DNA from: Sphingomonas sp. Leaf67
Lineage (GTDB): Bacteria > Pseudomonadota > Alphaproteobacteria > Sphingomonadales > Sphingomonadaceae
Reading direction: 5' to 3'
Assembly (NCBI RefSeq): GCF_001421965.1
Contig: NZ_LMLP01000024.1
Coordinates: 1-64,000, forward strand
DNA length: 64,000 nt
The first letter of the stretch is position 1. Every line of letters starts with the position of its first letter. The notes under the pieces were generated by a model. That model saw only the letters and a list, made by a program, of their open reading frames with translations. It ran no database searches and had not been told where the DNA came from. Shown piece by piece: positions 44,603 through 52,629 of this stretch. The translations under genes were made by a program, and so were the position numbers.

Positions 44603-46840
44603 TTATCGCCCAAGGTTCTTCAATGCCAGCGTTACCAGATAGCTGCTACCGCTGCGCGCGTCGCCGATCCGCTGGTAATCGCGCTTCCACGTCAGCCCCA
44701 GCCGCAGGCAGTCGTCCTCATACTGGACACCCAGCCGGTGACGGATCGGATCGTAACCATCGGACAGCGATAGCGAATCCTCCGATTTGTCGGTCAGGTC
44801 GACCGTCGCCGATCCGAACGCCGACCAGAACGGACCATAAGCGATGCGACCCGCCACGCGGATTTCCTCGCGGTCCTGCAAATCTTCCAGTTCGTCGATA
44901 TCGCGATTGAGCCGGAGATATCCGACCTGCAGATACGTCCGGCGGCTGCCGACCGTCGCGTCCAGTTCGTTGCGGCGAATCTTCAGCCCGTCCTTGTCGA
45001 GCCGGTAGCGATGGGTGAAGCTGACCAGCTCGCGGAACCGGATATCGGTCCGCCCGACGATATCGGACCAGCGATCGTCCAGCCCGGTGCCGCTCGGCAG
45101 GATGCTGGCGCGCTCGCTCGCGCGATAGCTCTGCCCGACCGTCGCCGCGACCGTCATGCCGGGCAGGTCGAGCGCATAATCGAGGCCGTAGGTGATGCGC
45201 GACGAATCCTCGAACCGGTCATATCCGGCAAAGCGATTCAGCGCGAACAGGTTGGAATCCTCTAGGTCGACGGCGCGGGCATCCTCGTTCGGGACCGCCA
45301 GATTCGCGATCTTCGGCGAAGCCACCAGCTGCACGCGCGGGCTGATCCGCTGCGTACCCGCCCCGAGCGGCCCGACGAACGGCCAGCGGACGTCGATCGC
45401 CGCCGCTGCGATGCCGCGCGGGGTAAAGCCTTCGTCGCCGCGATAGCTCAGGACCGCCGTATCGATCGTGTCGCGCGCGTTATAGGCGTCGCCGCGCGCA
45501 TAGGCGGTGAAGGTCACTTCCTGCCCCAGCGGCGTGTAGCGGGTCAGGTCCCAACGCGCGGCGGCGAACGCGCGCTGCGTATCCTGCCCCTCGCTGCGGC
45601 CGATCGCCAGCGTGTTGAGCTGCACCTGTGCGACCCCGCCCAGCAGGCCGTTGAACCGGCGTCGGTAATCGAGTTCGGGCAGCGCGACCGGCTGCATCCC
45701 CTGATCGTCGCCGACCCGCAGCGTCTGCACCGCCCAGCCGCTGACCGTCAGCATCGAATCGCGATTGATCCGCTCGACCGTCACATTGTTGCGGAGGCGG
45801 TCGTCGCGCGAAATGTCGTAGCGACGCAGGAACGTCTGGTCGGTGGTATAGCGCAACGATCCCGACACTGCCCAGTTCGGATCGAGCTGAAACCGTCCGA
45901 CCGCGTCGAGATAGCCGCGAAACGACTGTTCGCTGCCGGTCGGCACGATGCCGAGGACCAGATCGTCGCTCCGCCGGCTAACCGTCGCATAACCCTGTAC
46001 CCGGTACGCGCCCTTGGACGTCAGCGCGCGATACTCGCCCTGCACCATCGGCAGGACGGCGGTGTAGACGTGCGGGGTGATCGTCAGGTCGCGATTGGGC
46101 GCGAGGTTGAAATAATAGGGGACGGCAACCTCGACGCCGTTGACCCGGTCGAGCCGGATCGACGGTGCCAGCAGTCCCGAATCGCTGCCATCACCGATCG
46201 AATGCGAAAAGGACGGCAACGGAATGGCGGGCAGGCCGAAGATGGTCAGTCCCGCGCCGGTATAGCGGATGCGCTTGCGCGTCGGATCGTAGCGGACGCG
46301 GATCGCGGTGATCTTCCACGACGGCTCTTTCGGGCATCCCGCCGAATTGGTCACCGAACAGGGCGTATAGGCCGCGCTTTCGACCGTCACGACGCCGTTT
46401 TCGGACCGGGTGCCGCGTTTCGCCGCGATCCGCCCGCCTTCGTCGAGCACGACCAGCATATTGTCCACCACGCCGTCCTTCAGCGTGTCGGTCAGTTCGA
46501 TCCGGTCGCCATAGGCCACGTCGCCCTGCGGGTTGGTCACCGCGATATTGCCGTCCGCCACAACCTGGCCGGTCTTGCGGTTCCACGTCACCCGGTCGGC
46601 GCGCAGCCGGTTGCCGTCGCGCAGCAGCCGCACCTCACCGCTGGCGGTGACGATATCGGCGTTACTGTCATATTCCAGCAGGTCCGACGAGAAAACGATC
46701 TGGTCGCTAGTCGGTGCGGTCGGCAGCGCCTGTTCGGGCGCGGGCGGCGGATTGGGCCGATCCTGCAGTTCCTGCGCAAACGCCGGCCCGCCGAACGCCA
46801 ATGTCAACCCAAGGGCAAGCGAACCGATCGAACGCACCAC
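44603..46840 (-). CDS. lptD: LPS-assembly protein LptD
   Basis: The 745-residue outer-membrane protein has signal peptide SLALGLTLAFGGPAFAQ. The OstA-type periplasmic jellyroll follows (FSSDLLEYDSNADIVTASGE; VRLLRDGNRLRADRVTWNRK) and a large barrel ends LVTLALKNLGR. It inserts lipopolysaccharide, or the equivalent lipid, into the outer leaflet. Cys pairs near SAAYTPCSVTNSAGCPKE and DDCLRLGLTWKRDY may form the disulphides used by the family. Sphingomonads often replace LPS with glycosphingolipid, so the cargo is an open question. First gene of the four-gene run. Confidence 0.95.
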   Translation of the reverse strand: MVRSIGSLALGLTLAFGGPAFAQELQDRPNPPPAPEQALPTAPTSDQIVFSSDLLEYDSNADIVTASGEVRLLRDGNRLRADRVTWNRKTGQVVADGNIAVTNPQGDVAYGDRIELTDTLKDGVVDNMLVVLDEGGRIAAKRGTRSENGVVTVESAAYTPCSVTNSAGCPKEPSWKITAIRVRYDPTRKRIRYTGAGLTIFGLPAIPLPSFSHSIGDGSDSGLLAPSIRLDRVNGVEVAVPYYFNLAPNRDLTITPHVYTAVLPMVQGEYRALTSKGAYRVQGYATVSRRSDDLVLGIVPTGSEQSFRGYLDAVGRFQLDPNWAVSGSLRYTTDQTFLRRYDISRDDRLRNNVTVERINRDSMLTVSGWAVQTLRVGDDQGMQPVALPELDYRRRFNGLLGGVAQVQLNTLAIGRSEGQDTQRAFAAARWDLTRYTPLGQEVTFTAYARGDAYNARDTIDTAVLSYRGDEGFTPRGIAAAAIDVRWPFVGPLGAGTQRISPRVQLVASPKIANLAVPNEDARAVDLEDSNLFALNRFAGYDRFEDSSRITYGLDYALDLPGMTVAATVGQSYRASERASILPSGTGLDDRWSDIVGRTDIRFRELVSFTHRYRLDKDGLKIRRNELDATVGSRRTYLQVGYLRLNRDIDELEDLQDREEIRVAGRIAYGPFWSAFGSATVDLTDKSEDSLSLSDGYDPIRHRLGVQYEDDCLRLGLTWKRDYQRIGDARSGSSYLVTLALKNLGR

Positions 46841-47004
46841 TAGTCCCGCTTCCCCAGCACCGTCGCCGCCCCATGGCGAGCCTGTCGCCTGTGCCTATCG
46901 CATCGTGCAGCGGGAACCGCAATCGCCGTCCACCCGCTTTACCTGCCCACGCCCTGCGGCCTAGAAGAGCGAGCGCCGTAGCGCGCCAGCGTAGAAGGAA
47001 GTGC

Positions 47005-48480
47005 ATGTCGATCTCGATCCAGTTCGCCCCCGACCGGGGAACCGCCGCCGCCCTCGTCCTGCCCGTCGCTACGGGAGGGCTCGACCGGATCGCCGCGGCC
47101 GGGCTGGACGATGCGACCGCTACGCTGGTCGCCGGTGCTGCCCGTGCCGGCCGGTTCGAGGGGGAAGCCGGTTCGATGGCCGAAATCTTCGTCGCCGGTG
47201 AAGGCGACAGCGCCAACCGCGTCATCCTGCTCGGCATCGGTGCCGGCGACGGCGCGGCGCTGGAAAAGGCGGGCGGCGCGCTGACCGGGCGTTTCCTGCT
47301 GTCGGGCCTGACCGACCTGACCGTCGATTTCGCCGGCACCGACGCATCGGCGGCATCGGTCGCGCGCTTCGCGGCGACGGCGGCCCAGCGCGGCTGGCGG
47401 CAGGATGGCTATCGGACGAAAATGCCCGAAAAGTCCAAGCCGACGCTGTCGACGATCACCATCGCCAACGCGCCGGACGGTATCGACGACGCCTTCGTCG
47501 CCGCCGATGCAATCACGCAGGGGATGGACCTGACCCGCACGCTGGTCACCGACCCGCCGAATATCCTGTACCCGGTCAGCTTCGTCGAAAAGTGCCGCGA
47601 ACTGACCGAACTGGGCGTGGAACTGACCATCCTCGACGAACGGCAGATGGCCGAACTGGGCATGGGCGCGCTGCTCGGCGTCAGCCTCGGTTCGGAAAAG
47701 GAGGCGCGCCTGCTGGCGATGCGCTGGAACGGGAAGGGTGAGGGCGATGTCGACCTCGCATTGGTTGGCAAGGGCGTGACCTTCGACACCGGCGGTATTT
47801 CGCTGAAGCCCGGACCCGGCATGGAGGACATGAAGTGGGACATGGGCGGCGCGGGCGCGGTCGCCGGCACGATGAAGGTGCTCGCCACGCGCAAGGCGAA
47901 GGCCAATGTCGTCGGCGTCGTCGGGCTGGTCGAGAACATGCCCGATGGCAAGGCGATGCGCCCCGGCGACGTCATCACCAGCATGTCGGGCCAGACGATC
48001 GAGGTGCTCAACACCGATGCCGAAGGTCGTCTCGTCCTGTGCGACGTGCTGACCTGGGTCCAGAAAACGCATTCGCCCAAGACGATCGTCGATCTTGCCA
48101 CGCTGACCGGTGCGATGATCGTGTCGCTCGGCAGCGAGCATGGCGGGATGTTCGCCAACGACGATTCGCTGGCCGACCAGTTGCTGGCCGCATCGCGGGA
48201 ATCGGGTGATCTGTTGTGGCGCTTCCCGCTGTCGCCCGCCTATGACAAGCTGATCGACAGCCCGATCGCCGACATGAAGAATATCGGGCCGCGCGGCGCC
48301 GGGTCGATCACCGCCGCGCAGTTCCTGAAGCGGTATATCGACGACGGCGTCCGCTGGGCGCATCTCGACATCGCCGGGATGGTGTGGGCCGACAAACCTG
48401 GCAATCACCACGACAAGGGTGCGACCGGCTTCGGTGTGCGCCTGCTCGACCGGTTCGTGACGGATAATTTCGAACAGTAA
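47005..48480 (+). CDS. pepA: Leucyl aminopeptidase (M17 family)
   Basis: The 491-residue enzyme has metal-binding VGKGVTFDTGGISLKPG and the M17 signature NTDAEGRL at residues 336-343, with DMGGAGAVAGTM between. M17 hexamers release N-terminal amino acids in the cytosol; PepA can also bind DNA in enterics, unknown here. Start 47005 has AAGGA eight bases upstream. It is divergent from lptD and followed at once by the REP pair. Confidence 0.96.
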   Translation: MSISIQFAPDRGTAAALVLPVATGGLDRIAAAGLDDATATLVAGAARAGRFEGEAGSMAEIFVAGEGDSANRVILLGIGAGDGAALEKAGGALTGRFLLSGLTDLTVDFAGTDASAASVARFAATAAQRGWRQDGYRTKMPEKSKPTLSTITIANAPDGIDDAFVAADAITQGMDLTRTLVTDPPNILYPVSFVEKCRELTELGVELTILDERQMAELGMGALLGVSLGSEKEARLLAMRWNGKGEGDVDLALVGKGVTFDTGGISLKPGPGMEDMKWDMGGAGAVAGTMKVLATRKAKANVVGVVGLVENMPDGKAMRPGDVITSMSGQTIEVLNTDAEGRLVLCDVLTWVQKTHSPKTIVDLATLTGAMIVSLGSEHGGMFANDDSLADQLLAASRESGDLLWRFPLSPAYDKLIDSPIADMKNIGPRGAGSITAAQFLKRYIDDGVRWAHLDIAGMVWADKPGNHHDKGATGFGVRLLDRFVTDNFEQ

Positions 48481-48484
48481 CGTC

Positions 48485-48571
48485 ATTCCCGCGCAGGCGG
48501 GGATCCATAAACGCTGATCTGGCGGCTCCATCGAGGTCGTCAGCGGATATGGGTTCCCGCCTGCGCGGGAA
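48485..48571. repeat. Second pair of REP-like palindromes
   Basis: The hairpins are ATTCCCGC/GCAG/GCGGGGAT (48485-48504, one G-T pair) and TTCCCGC/CTGC/GCGGGAA (48554-48571), in opposite orientation and flanked by CGTC and GACG like the pair at 6497-6564. The element starts directly after the pepA stop and ends 19 bases before the holC ATG. Confidence 0.75.
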
Positions 48572-48589
48572 CGACGCGTGGGCACAGCC

Positions 48590-49027
48590 ATGAAAGTCGA
48601 CTTCTACCACCTGACCCGCAGCCCGCTCGACCGCGTGCTCCCGCGCATCGCCGCCCGCCTCCACGGCGACGGCGAGCGGCTGTTGCTGGTATCCGACGAT
48701 GCCGACCAGCGCCGCGATCTCGACATGCTGCTCTGGACCTACGCACCCGACAGCTTCCTGCCGCACGCGCAGGCCGGGGCAGGGGACGACAGCCGGCAAG
48801 CGGTCCTGATCGCCGCCGACGCCACCCCCGCCAACGCCGCGCGCAACATTGCGATCGTCGACGGGCAGTGGCGCGACGAAGCGCTGACGTTCGACCGGGC
48901 GTTTCACTTCTTCGGCGAAGACCATATCGCCGCCGCCCGCGGCGCGTGGAAAGCCCTTGCCGAGCGCGACGGCGTCGAACGCCGGTACTGGCGGCAAGGC
49001 GACAATGGTTGGGAGCAGGCGGCGTAA
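48590..49027 (+). CDS. holC: DNA polymerase III subunit chi
   Basis: The 145-residue protein opens VDFYHLTRSPLDRVLPRIAA, then LLLVSDDADQRRDLDMLLWT and DSFLPHAQAG, the HolC pattern. The conserved TFDRAFHFFGED lies near residue 105. Chi links the clamp-loader psi subunit to SSB at the replication fork. The upstream region is filled by the REP pair, leaving little room for a normal ribosome site (weak GTGGG at 48578); GTG 48578 would add four residues and lies at the REP edge. Confidence 0.9.
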   Translation: MKVDFYHLTRSPLDRVLPRIAARLHGDGERLLLVSDDADQRRDLDMLLWTYAPDSFLPHAQAGAGDDSRQAVLIAADATPANAARNIAIVDGQWRDEALTFDRAFHFFGEDHIAAARGAWKALAERDGVERRYWRQGDNGWEQAA

Positions 49028-49101
49028 CGCTTGCCTGCCGCGCGGTGCCCGACTAGGGGGACCGTCAACTTCCAACCAGCAACGCAGGAGCTGCGACCAC
49101 C

Positions 49102-49524
49102 ATGGCCGCCACCCGTACCTTTTCGATCATCAAGCCCGATGCGACCCGCCGCAACCTGACCGGCGCCGTCACCAAGATGCTGGAGGAAGCCGGCCTGCGC
49201 GTCATCGCTTCGAAGCGCATCCAGATGACCCGTGAACAGGCCGAAGGCTTTTACGGCGTGCACCGTGAGCGTCCATTCTTCAACGACCTGGTGTCGTTCA
49301 TGATTTCGGGTCCGGTCGTCGTGCAGGTCCTCGAAGGCGAAGACGCCGTCCAGAAGAACCGCGACATCATGGGCGCGACCAACCCGGCGAACGCCGATGC
49401 CGGCACGATCCGCAAGGAACTGGCCGAATCGATCGAAGCCAATTCGGTCCATGGGTCGGATTCGGAAGAGAATGCGAAGATCGAGATCGACTTCTTCTTC
49501 AAGCCCGAAGAGATCGTCGGCTGA
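49102..49524 (+). CDS. ndk: Nucleoside diphosphate kinase
   Basis: The 140-residue enzyme transfers phosphate between NTPs and NDPs. Catalytic H117 is in EANSVHGSDSEENA, and the start is TRTFSIIKPDATRRNLTG. AGGAG lies upstream of ATG 49102. It ends with a strong terminator at 49541. Confidence 0.97.
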   Translation: MAATRTFSIIKPDATRRNLTGAVTKMLEEAGLRVIASKRIQMTREQAEGFYGVHRERPFFNDLVSFMISGPVVVQVLEGEDAVQKNRDIMGATNPANADAGTIRKELAESIEANSVHGSDSEENAKIEIDFFFKPEEIVG

Positions 49525-49540
49525 TCGAACAGCTAATGTG

Positions 49541-49579
49541 AAAAAGGCCCGCTTCCCTGTCGGGGAGCGGGCCTTTTTT
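49541..49579 (+). terminator. Rho-independent terminator after ndk
   Basis: AAAAAGGCCCGCT pairs with AGCGGGCCTTTTTT around a short CCCTGTCGGGG tip, giving a long stem and T-run 16 bases past the ndk stop. The A-run makes it potentially bidirectional. Confidence 0.93.
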
Positions 49580-49770
49580 GTGTTTGCGCTGCGTGGGAGC
49601 AGACGGCGCCGATCGGTTCGTGCCGAGTAGGGACTGAGCGAAGTCGAAGAAACGTATCGAGGCACCTGTTGCGGTCCTTCGATACGCCATTTCGACAAAC
49701 TCAATGCCTATTCAGGAAGAACGGTAACCTTGCGGCCGGAAATACTCCGCTAATTGTCCACCGCTCAACC

Positions 49771-49879
49771 CCGTTCGGTTCGAGCAGCTTCGAGCTTGTC
49801 GAGAAGCGCCCGTCGAGAACGCGGTCGCTTGAGGCAACCCCGTCCCGACTGCGGTTCTCGCCAAGTTCGAACCAAACGG
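49771..49879. repeat. Long imperfect palindrome (MITE- or REP-cluster-like) between ndk and the next gene
   Basis: Outer arms CCGTTCGGTTCGA (49771-49783) and TCGAACCAAACGG (49867-49879) pair at 12 of 13 positions. Inner arms CGAGAACGCGGTCG (49814-49827) and CGACTGCGGTTCTCG (49846-49860) pair nearly fully. The preceding bases 49628-49735 contain further TCGA-rich direct and inverted pieces (TGAGCGAAGTCGAAG; CCTTCGATACGCC). The 347 bases from 49580 to 49926 show no convincing gene; a minus-strand reading through it translates the repeat only. Confidence 0.6.
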
Positions 49880-49926
49880 AATGGGCCAGCGAACGGTGAA
49901 AAGGGAAGGGGCCGAAGCCCCGACCC

Positions 49927-50538
49927 TTACTTGACCGCCGCAGTCGCCGCGACCGCGACCACCGGCGTCCCGACCGAAACCGCTGCCGTGGCCGGCACCG
50001 CAACCGGCGTCGCCGATTCGGTGAACGCCTTCAGTTCCCGCCCGGCCGGGATGCGCGCGCTCTTGCCGGTGACGAACGGCGCCGCCGGCCACAGCAGCGC
50101 CACCGACGCGACCGTCGCAACGGTATTGCCTTCGCCTTCCTGACGATACTTTCCGGTCACCGGAATGCGGCGGCCGTTCAGGTCGATCGAGCGTACCTGG
50201 ATTTCCATCTTGCCCGACTTGCCGAACGCACCCTTGCCGGTCAGCCATGTGACTTCGCCGACGGCGGGCGTGCCCTTCGGGATCACGACATAGTCGCCCA
50301 GCATCACGTCGGCGACGACGGTCAGACCGAACTTGTACCCTGCGTCGATGCGACCGCCCTTGGTCGTCAGGTCTTCGTTCATCGACAACAATATTTCGGT
50401 GTTTGCCGGCAGTTGCGCATTGGCAGCGGTGCCTCCGCGCGCGACGGCGGTCAACGGCACCGCCGAATCCTGCGCAACGGCAGCCGAAACCGACGCGCCA
50501 GCGACAGCCGCGACGCAAAGCATCTTCACGATATTCAT
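49927..50538 (-). CDS. Secreted protein of unknown function
   Basis: The 203-residue protein has signal peptide VKMLCVAAVAGASVSAAVA. The mature part has a beta-rich core: PANTEILLSMNEDLTTKG, MLGDYVVIPKGTPAVGEV and SGKMEIQVRSIDLNGRRIPV. It ends in an Ala/Val/Pro-rich tail (VAVPATAAVSVGTPVVAV). I recognise no named domain. The IPKGTPAVGEV segment recalls the 'stable-enough-to-be-a-pore-plug' beta domains of TrbI/VirB10-like proteins, but the match is too weak to call. GGGGA lies upstream of ATG 50538. It appears to be monocistronic. Confidence 0.75.
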   Translation of the reverse strand: MNIVKMLCVAAVAGASVSAAVAQDSAVPLTAVARGGTAANAQLPANTEILLSMNEDLTTKGGRIDAGYKFGLTVVADVMLGDYVVIPKGTPAVGEVTWLTGKGAFGKSGKMEIQVRSIDLNGRRIPVTGKYRQEGEGNTVATVASVALLWPAAPFVTGKSARIPAGRELKAFTESATPVAVPATAAVSVGTPVVAVAATAAVK

Positions 50539-50643
50539 AAACTTCCCCTCTACTTCCCCCCCATGGGAAGTCGGGGACGGTATTTATCCGATCACTGTCC
50601 GACTGAATAGAGGCGCGCCGGTCGTAACTGGACCGAAACGGGG

Positions 50644-50904
50644 TTAACGCCCGCCTGCTTCCAGCAATCCGCGCGGTGCTGCGAGTTCCCACGCATGGGC
50701 AACGGCATCCTCGACCGCGACGGGATCGCTGTCGGCGTCGATCTCCATCCAGCCATCGTCGCCACGCACGGTCGTACTGTCGCCGACGATCCGCACGAAA
50801 TCATTACCTTCGACCGAAAATACCGTCGCCTCACCCGCGTCGCGCTCTTCGGTGGCCGGCAACACCTTCACGGCTTCACGAATATGGTCGAGCATGTCGG
50901 TCAT
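50644..50904 (-). CDS. Small protein of unknown function coupled to purN
   Basis: The 86-residue protein (MTDMLDHIREAVKVLPATEE onward, ending RGLLEAGGR) has no signal peptide. The ATG at 50904 overlaps the purN TGA (50901-50903) as ATGA, strong evidence for a real coupled gene. It is rich in Asp, Glu and Val, with a likely alpha/beta fold. A longer reading to 51066 would lie wholly inside purN in another frame and was rejected. Confidence 0.7.
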   Translation of the reverse strand: MTDMLDHIREAVKVLPATEERDAGEATVFSVEGNDFVRIVGDSTTVRGDDGWMEIDADSDPVAVEDAVAHAWELAAPRGLLEAGGR

Positions 50905-51470
50905 CGCGTCACAAACTCCGCTAGGGTAAGGGGGTAGAGCCGGTGTTCCTCCACCAGCACCCGCGCCGCAAGGGTATCGGGGGTATCGTCGGGCAGGATC
51001 GGAACGCGCGCCTGCGCTAATACGCTCCCGGCATCCAGCTCTTCGGTCACGACATGGACCGAACATCCCGCGTGCGTCTCGCCGGCCGCGATCGCACGCG
51101 CATGGGTGTCGAGCCCCTTATACGCGGGCAGCAATGACGGATGGATATTGACGATCCGATCGCGCCACGCTGCGACGAATTCGGCTGACAGCAGTCGCAT
51201 ATAGCCGGCAAGAGCGATCGTCTCGACACCCGCCGCCCGCAGCGCGCCGTCGATCGCGGCTTCATACTCCGCCTTGGGAATGCCGCGCGGCGACTTGGCG
51301 AAGGTCGCGATACCCTGTTCGGCGGCATGGGTCAGGCCGGCGGCATCGGGCTTGTCCGACGCCACCAGCACGATTTCGTATGGACAGTCCACCGCGCGTG
51401 CCGCCGCGATCAGCGCGGCCATATTCGATCCCCGCCCCGAAATCAGGACGCCGACACGGTGTTTAGCCAA
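50901..51470 (-). CDS. purN: Phosphoribosylglycinamide formyltransferase
   Basis: The 189-residue enzyme formylates GAR in purine synthesis. It has HRVGVLISGRGSNMAALIAA, the catalytic NIHPSLLPAYKGL, and HARAIAAGETHAGCSVHVV with DAGSVLAQARVPILPDDTP. The start was placed at TTG 51470, because it gives AKHRVGVLIS as in relatives and overlaps the purM stop by 8 bases; no ATG or GTG fits without an unlikely extension. The overlap indicates coupling with purM. Confidence 0.92.
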   Translation of the reverse strand: MAKHRVGVLISGRGSNMAALIAAARAVDCPYEIVLVASDKPDAAGLTHAAEQGIATFAKSPRGIPKAEYEAAIDGALRAAGVETIALAGYMRLLSAEFVAAWRDRIVNIHPSLLPAYKGLDTHARAIAAGETHAGCSVHVVTEELDAGSVLAQARVPILPDDTPDTLAARVLVEEHRLYPLTLAEFVTR

Positions 51471-52569
51471 GATGCGTCGCGCTCCACTCGCTCCGCGCGC
51501 TCCACGTGCCGGCGCTTCCCTTGACGGTGCAGCCCTTGTCGCCCGCATCGACGGTGCCGATCCGCACGACCGTCTCACCGGCTTCATTCAGCGCGGCCGC
51601 GACACCATCGGCGTCGTCCGCCGACACCAGCACCGCCATGCCGATGCCGCAGTTGAACGTCCGCGCCATTTCTTCCGGCTCGATATTGCCCTGTCCTTGC
51701 AGGAACGCCATCAACCGCGACTGTTCCCACGCATCGGCATCGACCGTCGCATGTGCCTCGTCCGGCAGGACGCGCGGAATATTTTCCAGCAAGCCGCCGC
51801 CGGTAATATGCGCCAGCCCATGGATGCGCCCTTCGCGCAGCAACGGCAGCAGCGACTTCACGTAAATCCTGGTCGGCGCCATCAGCGCGTCGATCAACAG
51901 CACGTCCTGATCGAACAGGGCAGGGCGGTCGAGCTTCCACCCCTTGTCCGCCGCCAGCCGCCGGACCAGCGAAAAGCCGTTCGAATGGACGCCCGACGAT
52001 GCCAGCCCGAGGATCACGTCGCCGACCGCGACCTTGTCGCCGGTCAGCAACTGCTCGCGCTCGACCGCACCGACGCAGAAGCCGGCAAGGTCGTAATCGC
52101 CATCGGCATACATGCCCGGCATTTCCGCCGTCTCGCCGCCGATCAGCGCACATCCCGCCTGCCTGCACCCTTCGGCAATCGATGCGACGACGCGTTCGGC
52201 GGTGTCGGCGACCAGCCTGCCCGATGCGTAATAGTCGAGGAAGAACAGCGGCTCGGCACCCTGGACGATCAGGTCGTTGGCGCACATCGCGACCAGGTCG
52301 ATACCGACCCCGTCATGCGCGTCATGCTCGATCGCCAACTTCAGCTTGGTACCCACGCCGTCATTGGCCGCGACCAGCAACGGGTCCTTGAACCCGGCGG
52401 CCTTGGGGTCGAACACCCCGCCAAAGCCGCCCAGTTCGGCATCCGCCCCCGGCCGCCGCGTCGATTTCGCCAGCGGCCCGATGGCGCGCACCAGGGCATT
52501 GCCCGCCGCGATCGAGACGCCTGCCTGTGCGTAGGTATAGCCGCCGCCGCGGTCCGCTTCGTTGCTCAT
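51463..52569 (-). CDS. purM: Phosphoribosylformylglycinamidine cyclo-ligase
   Basis: The 368-residue enzyme makes AIR from FGAM with ATP. It has TYAQAGVSIAAGNALVRAI, VAANDGVGTKLKLAIEHD, DYYASGRLVADTAERVV and LIGGETAEMPGMY. Start ATG 52569 follows GGGCGGG. It is divergent from the DUF2066 gene across 60 bases, a conserved arrangement in sphingomonads. Confidence 0.96.
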   Translation of the reverse strand: MSNEADRGGGYTYAQAGVSIAAGNALVRAIGPLAKSTRRPGADAELGGFGGVFDPKAAGFKDPLLVAANDGVGTKLKLAIEHDAHDGVGIDLVAMCANDLIVQGAEPLFFLDYYASGRLVADTAERVVASIAEGCRQAGCALIGGETAEMPGMYADGDYDLAGFCVGAVEREQLLTGDKVAVGDVILGLASSGVHSNGFSLVRRLAADKGWKLDRPALFDQDVLLIDALMAPTRIYVKSLLPLLREGRIHGLAHITGGGLLENIPRVLPDEAHATVDADAWEQSRLMAFLQGQGNIEPEEMARTFNCGIGMAVLVSADDADGVAAALNEAGETVVRIGTVDAGDKGCTVKGSAGTWSARSEWSATHLG

Positions 52570-52629
52570 ACCCGCCCGACTAACCACATCGCGCTTGGAT
52601 TTCCACGCCTGCTTCGTCAAAAGGCGCGC

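Noticed and set aside
49701..50003. 100-residue minus-strand gene over the repeats next to ndk
   Set aside because: It translates the palindromic repeat itself, has no ribosome site and overlaps the end of the secreted protein gene.
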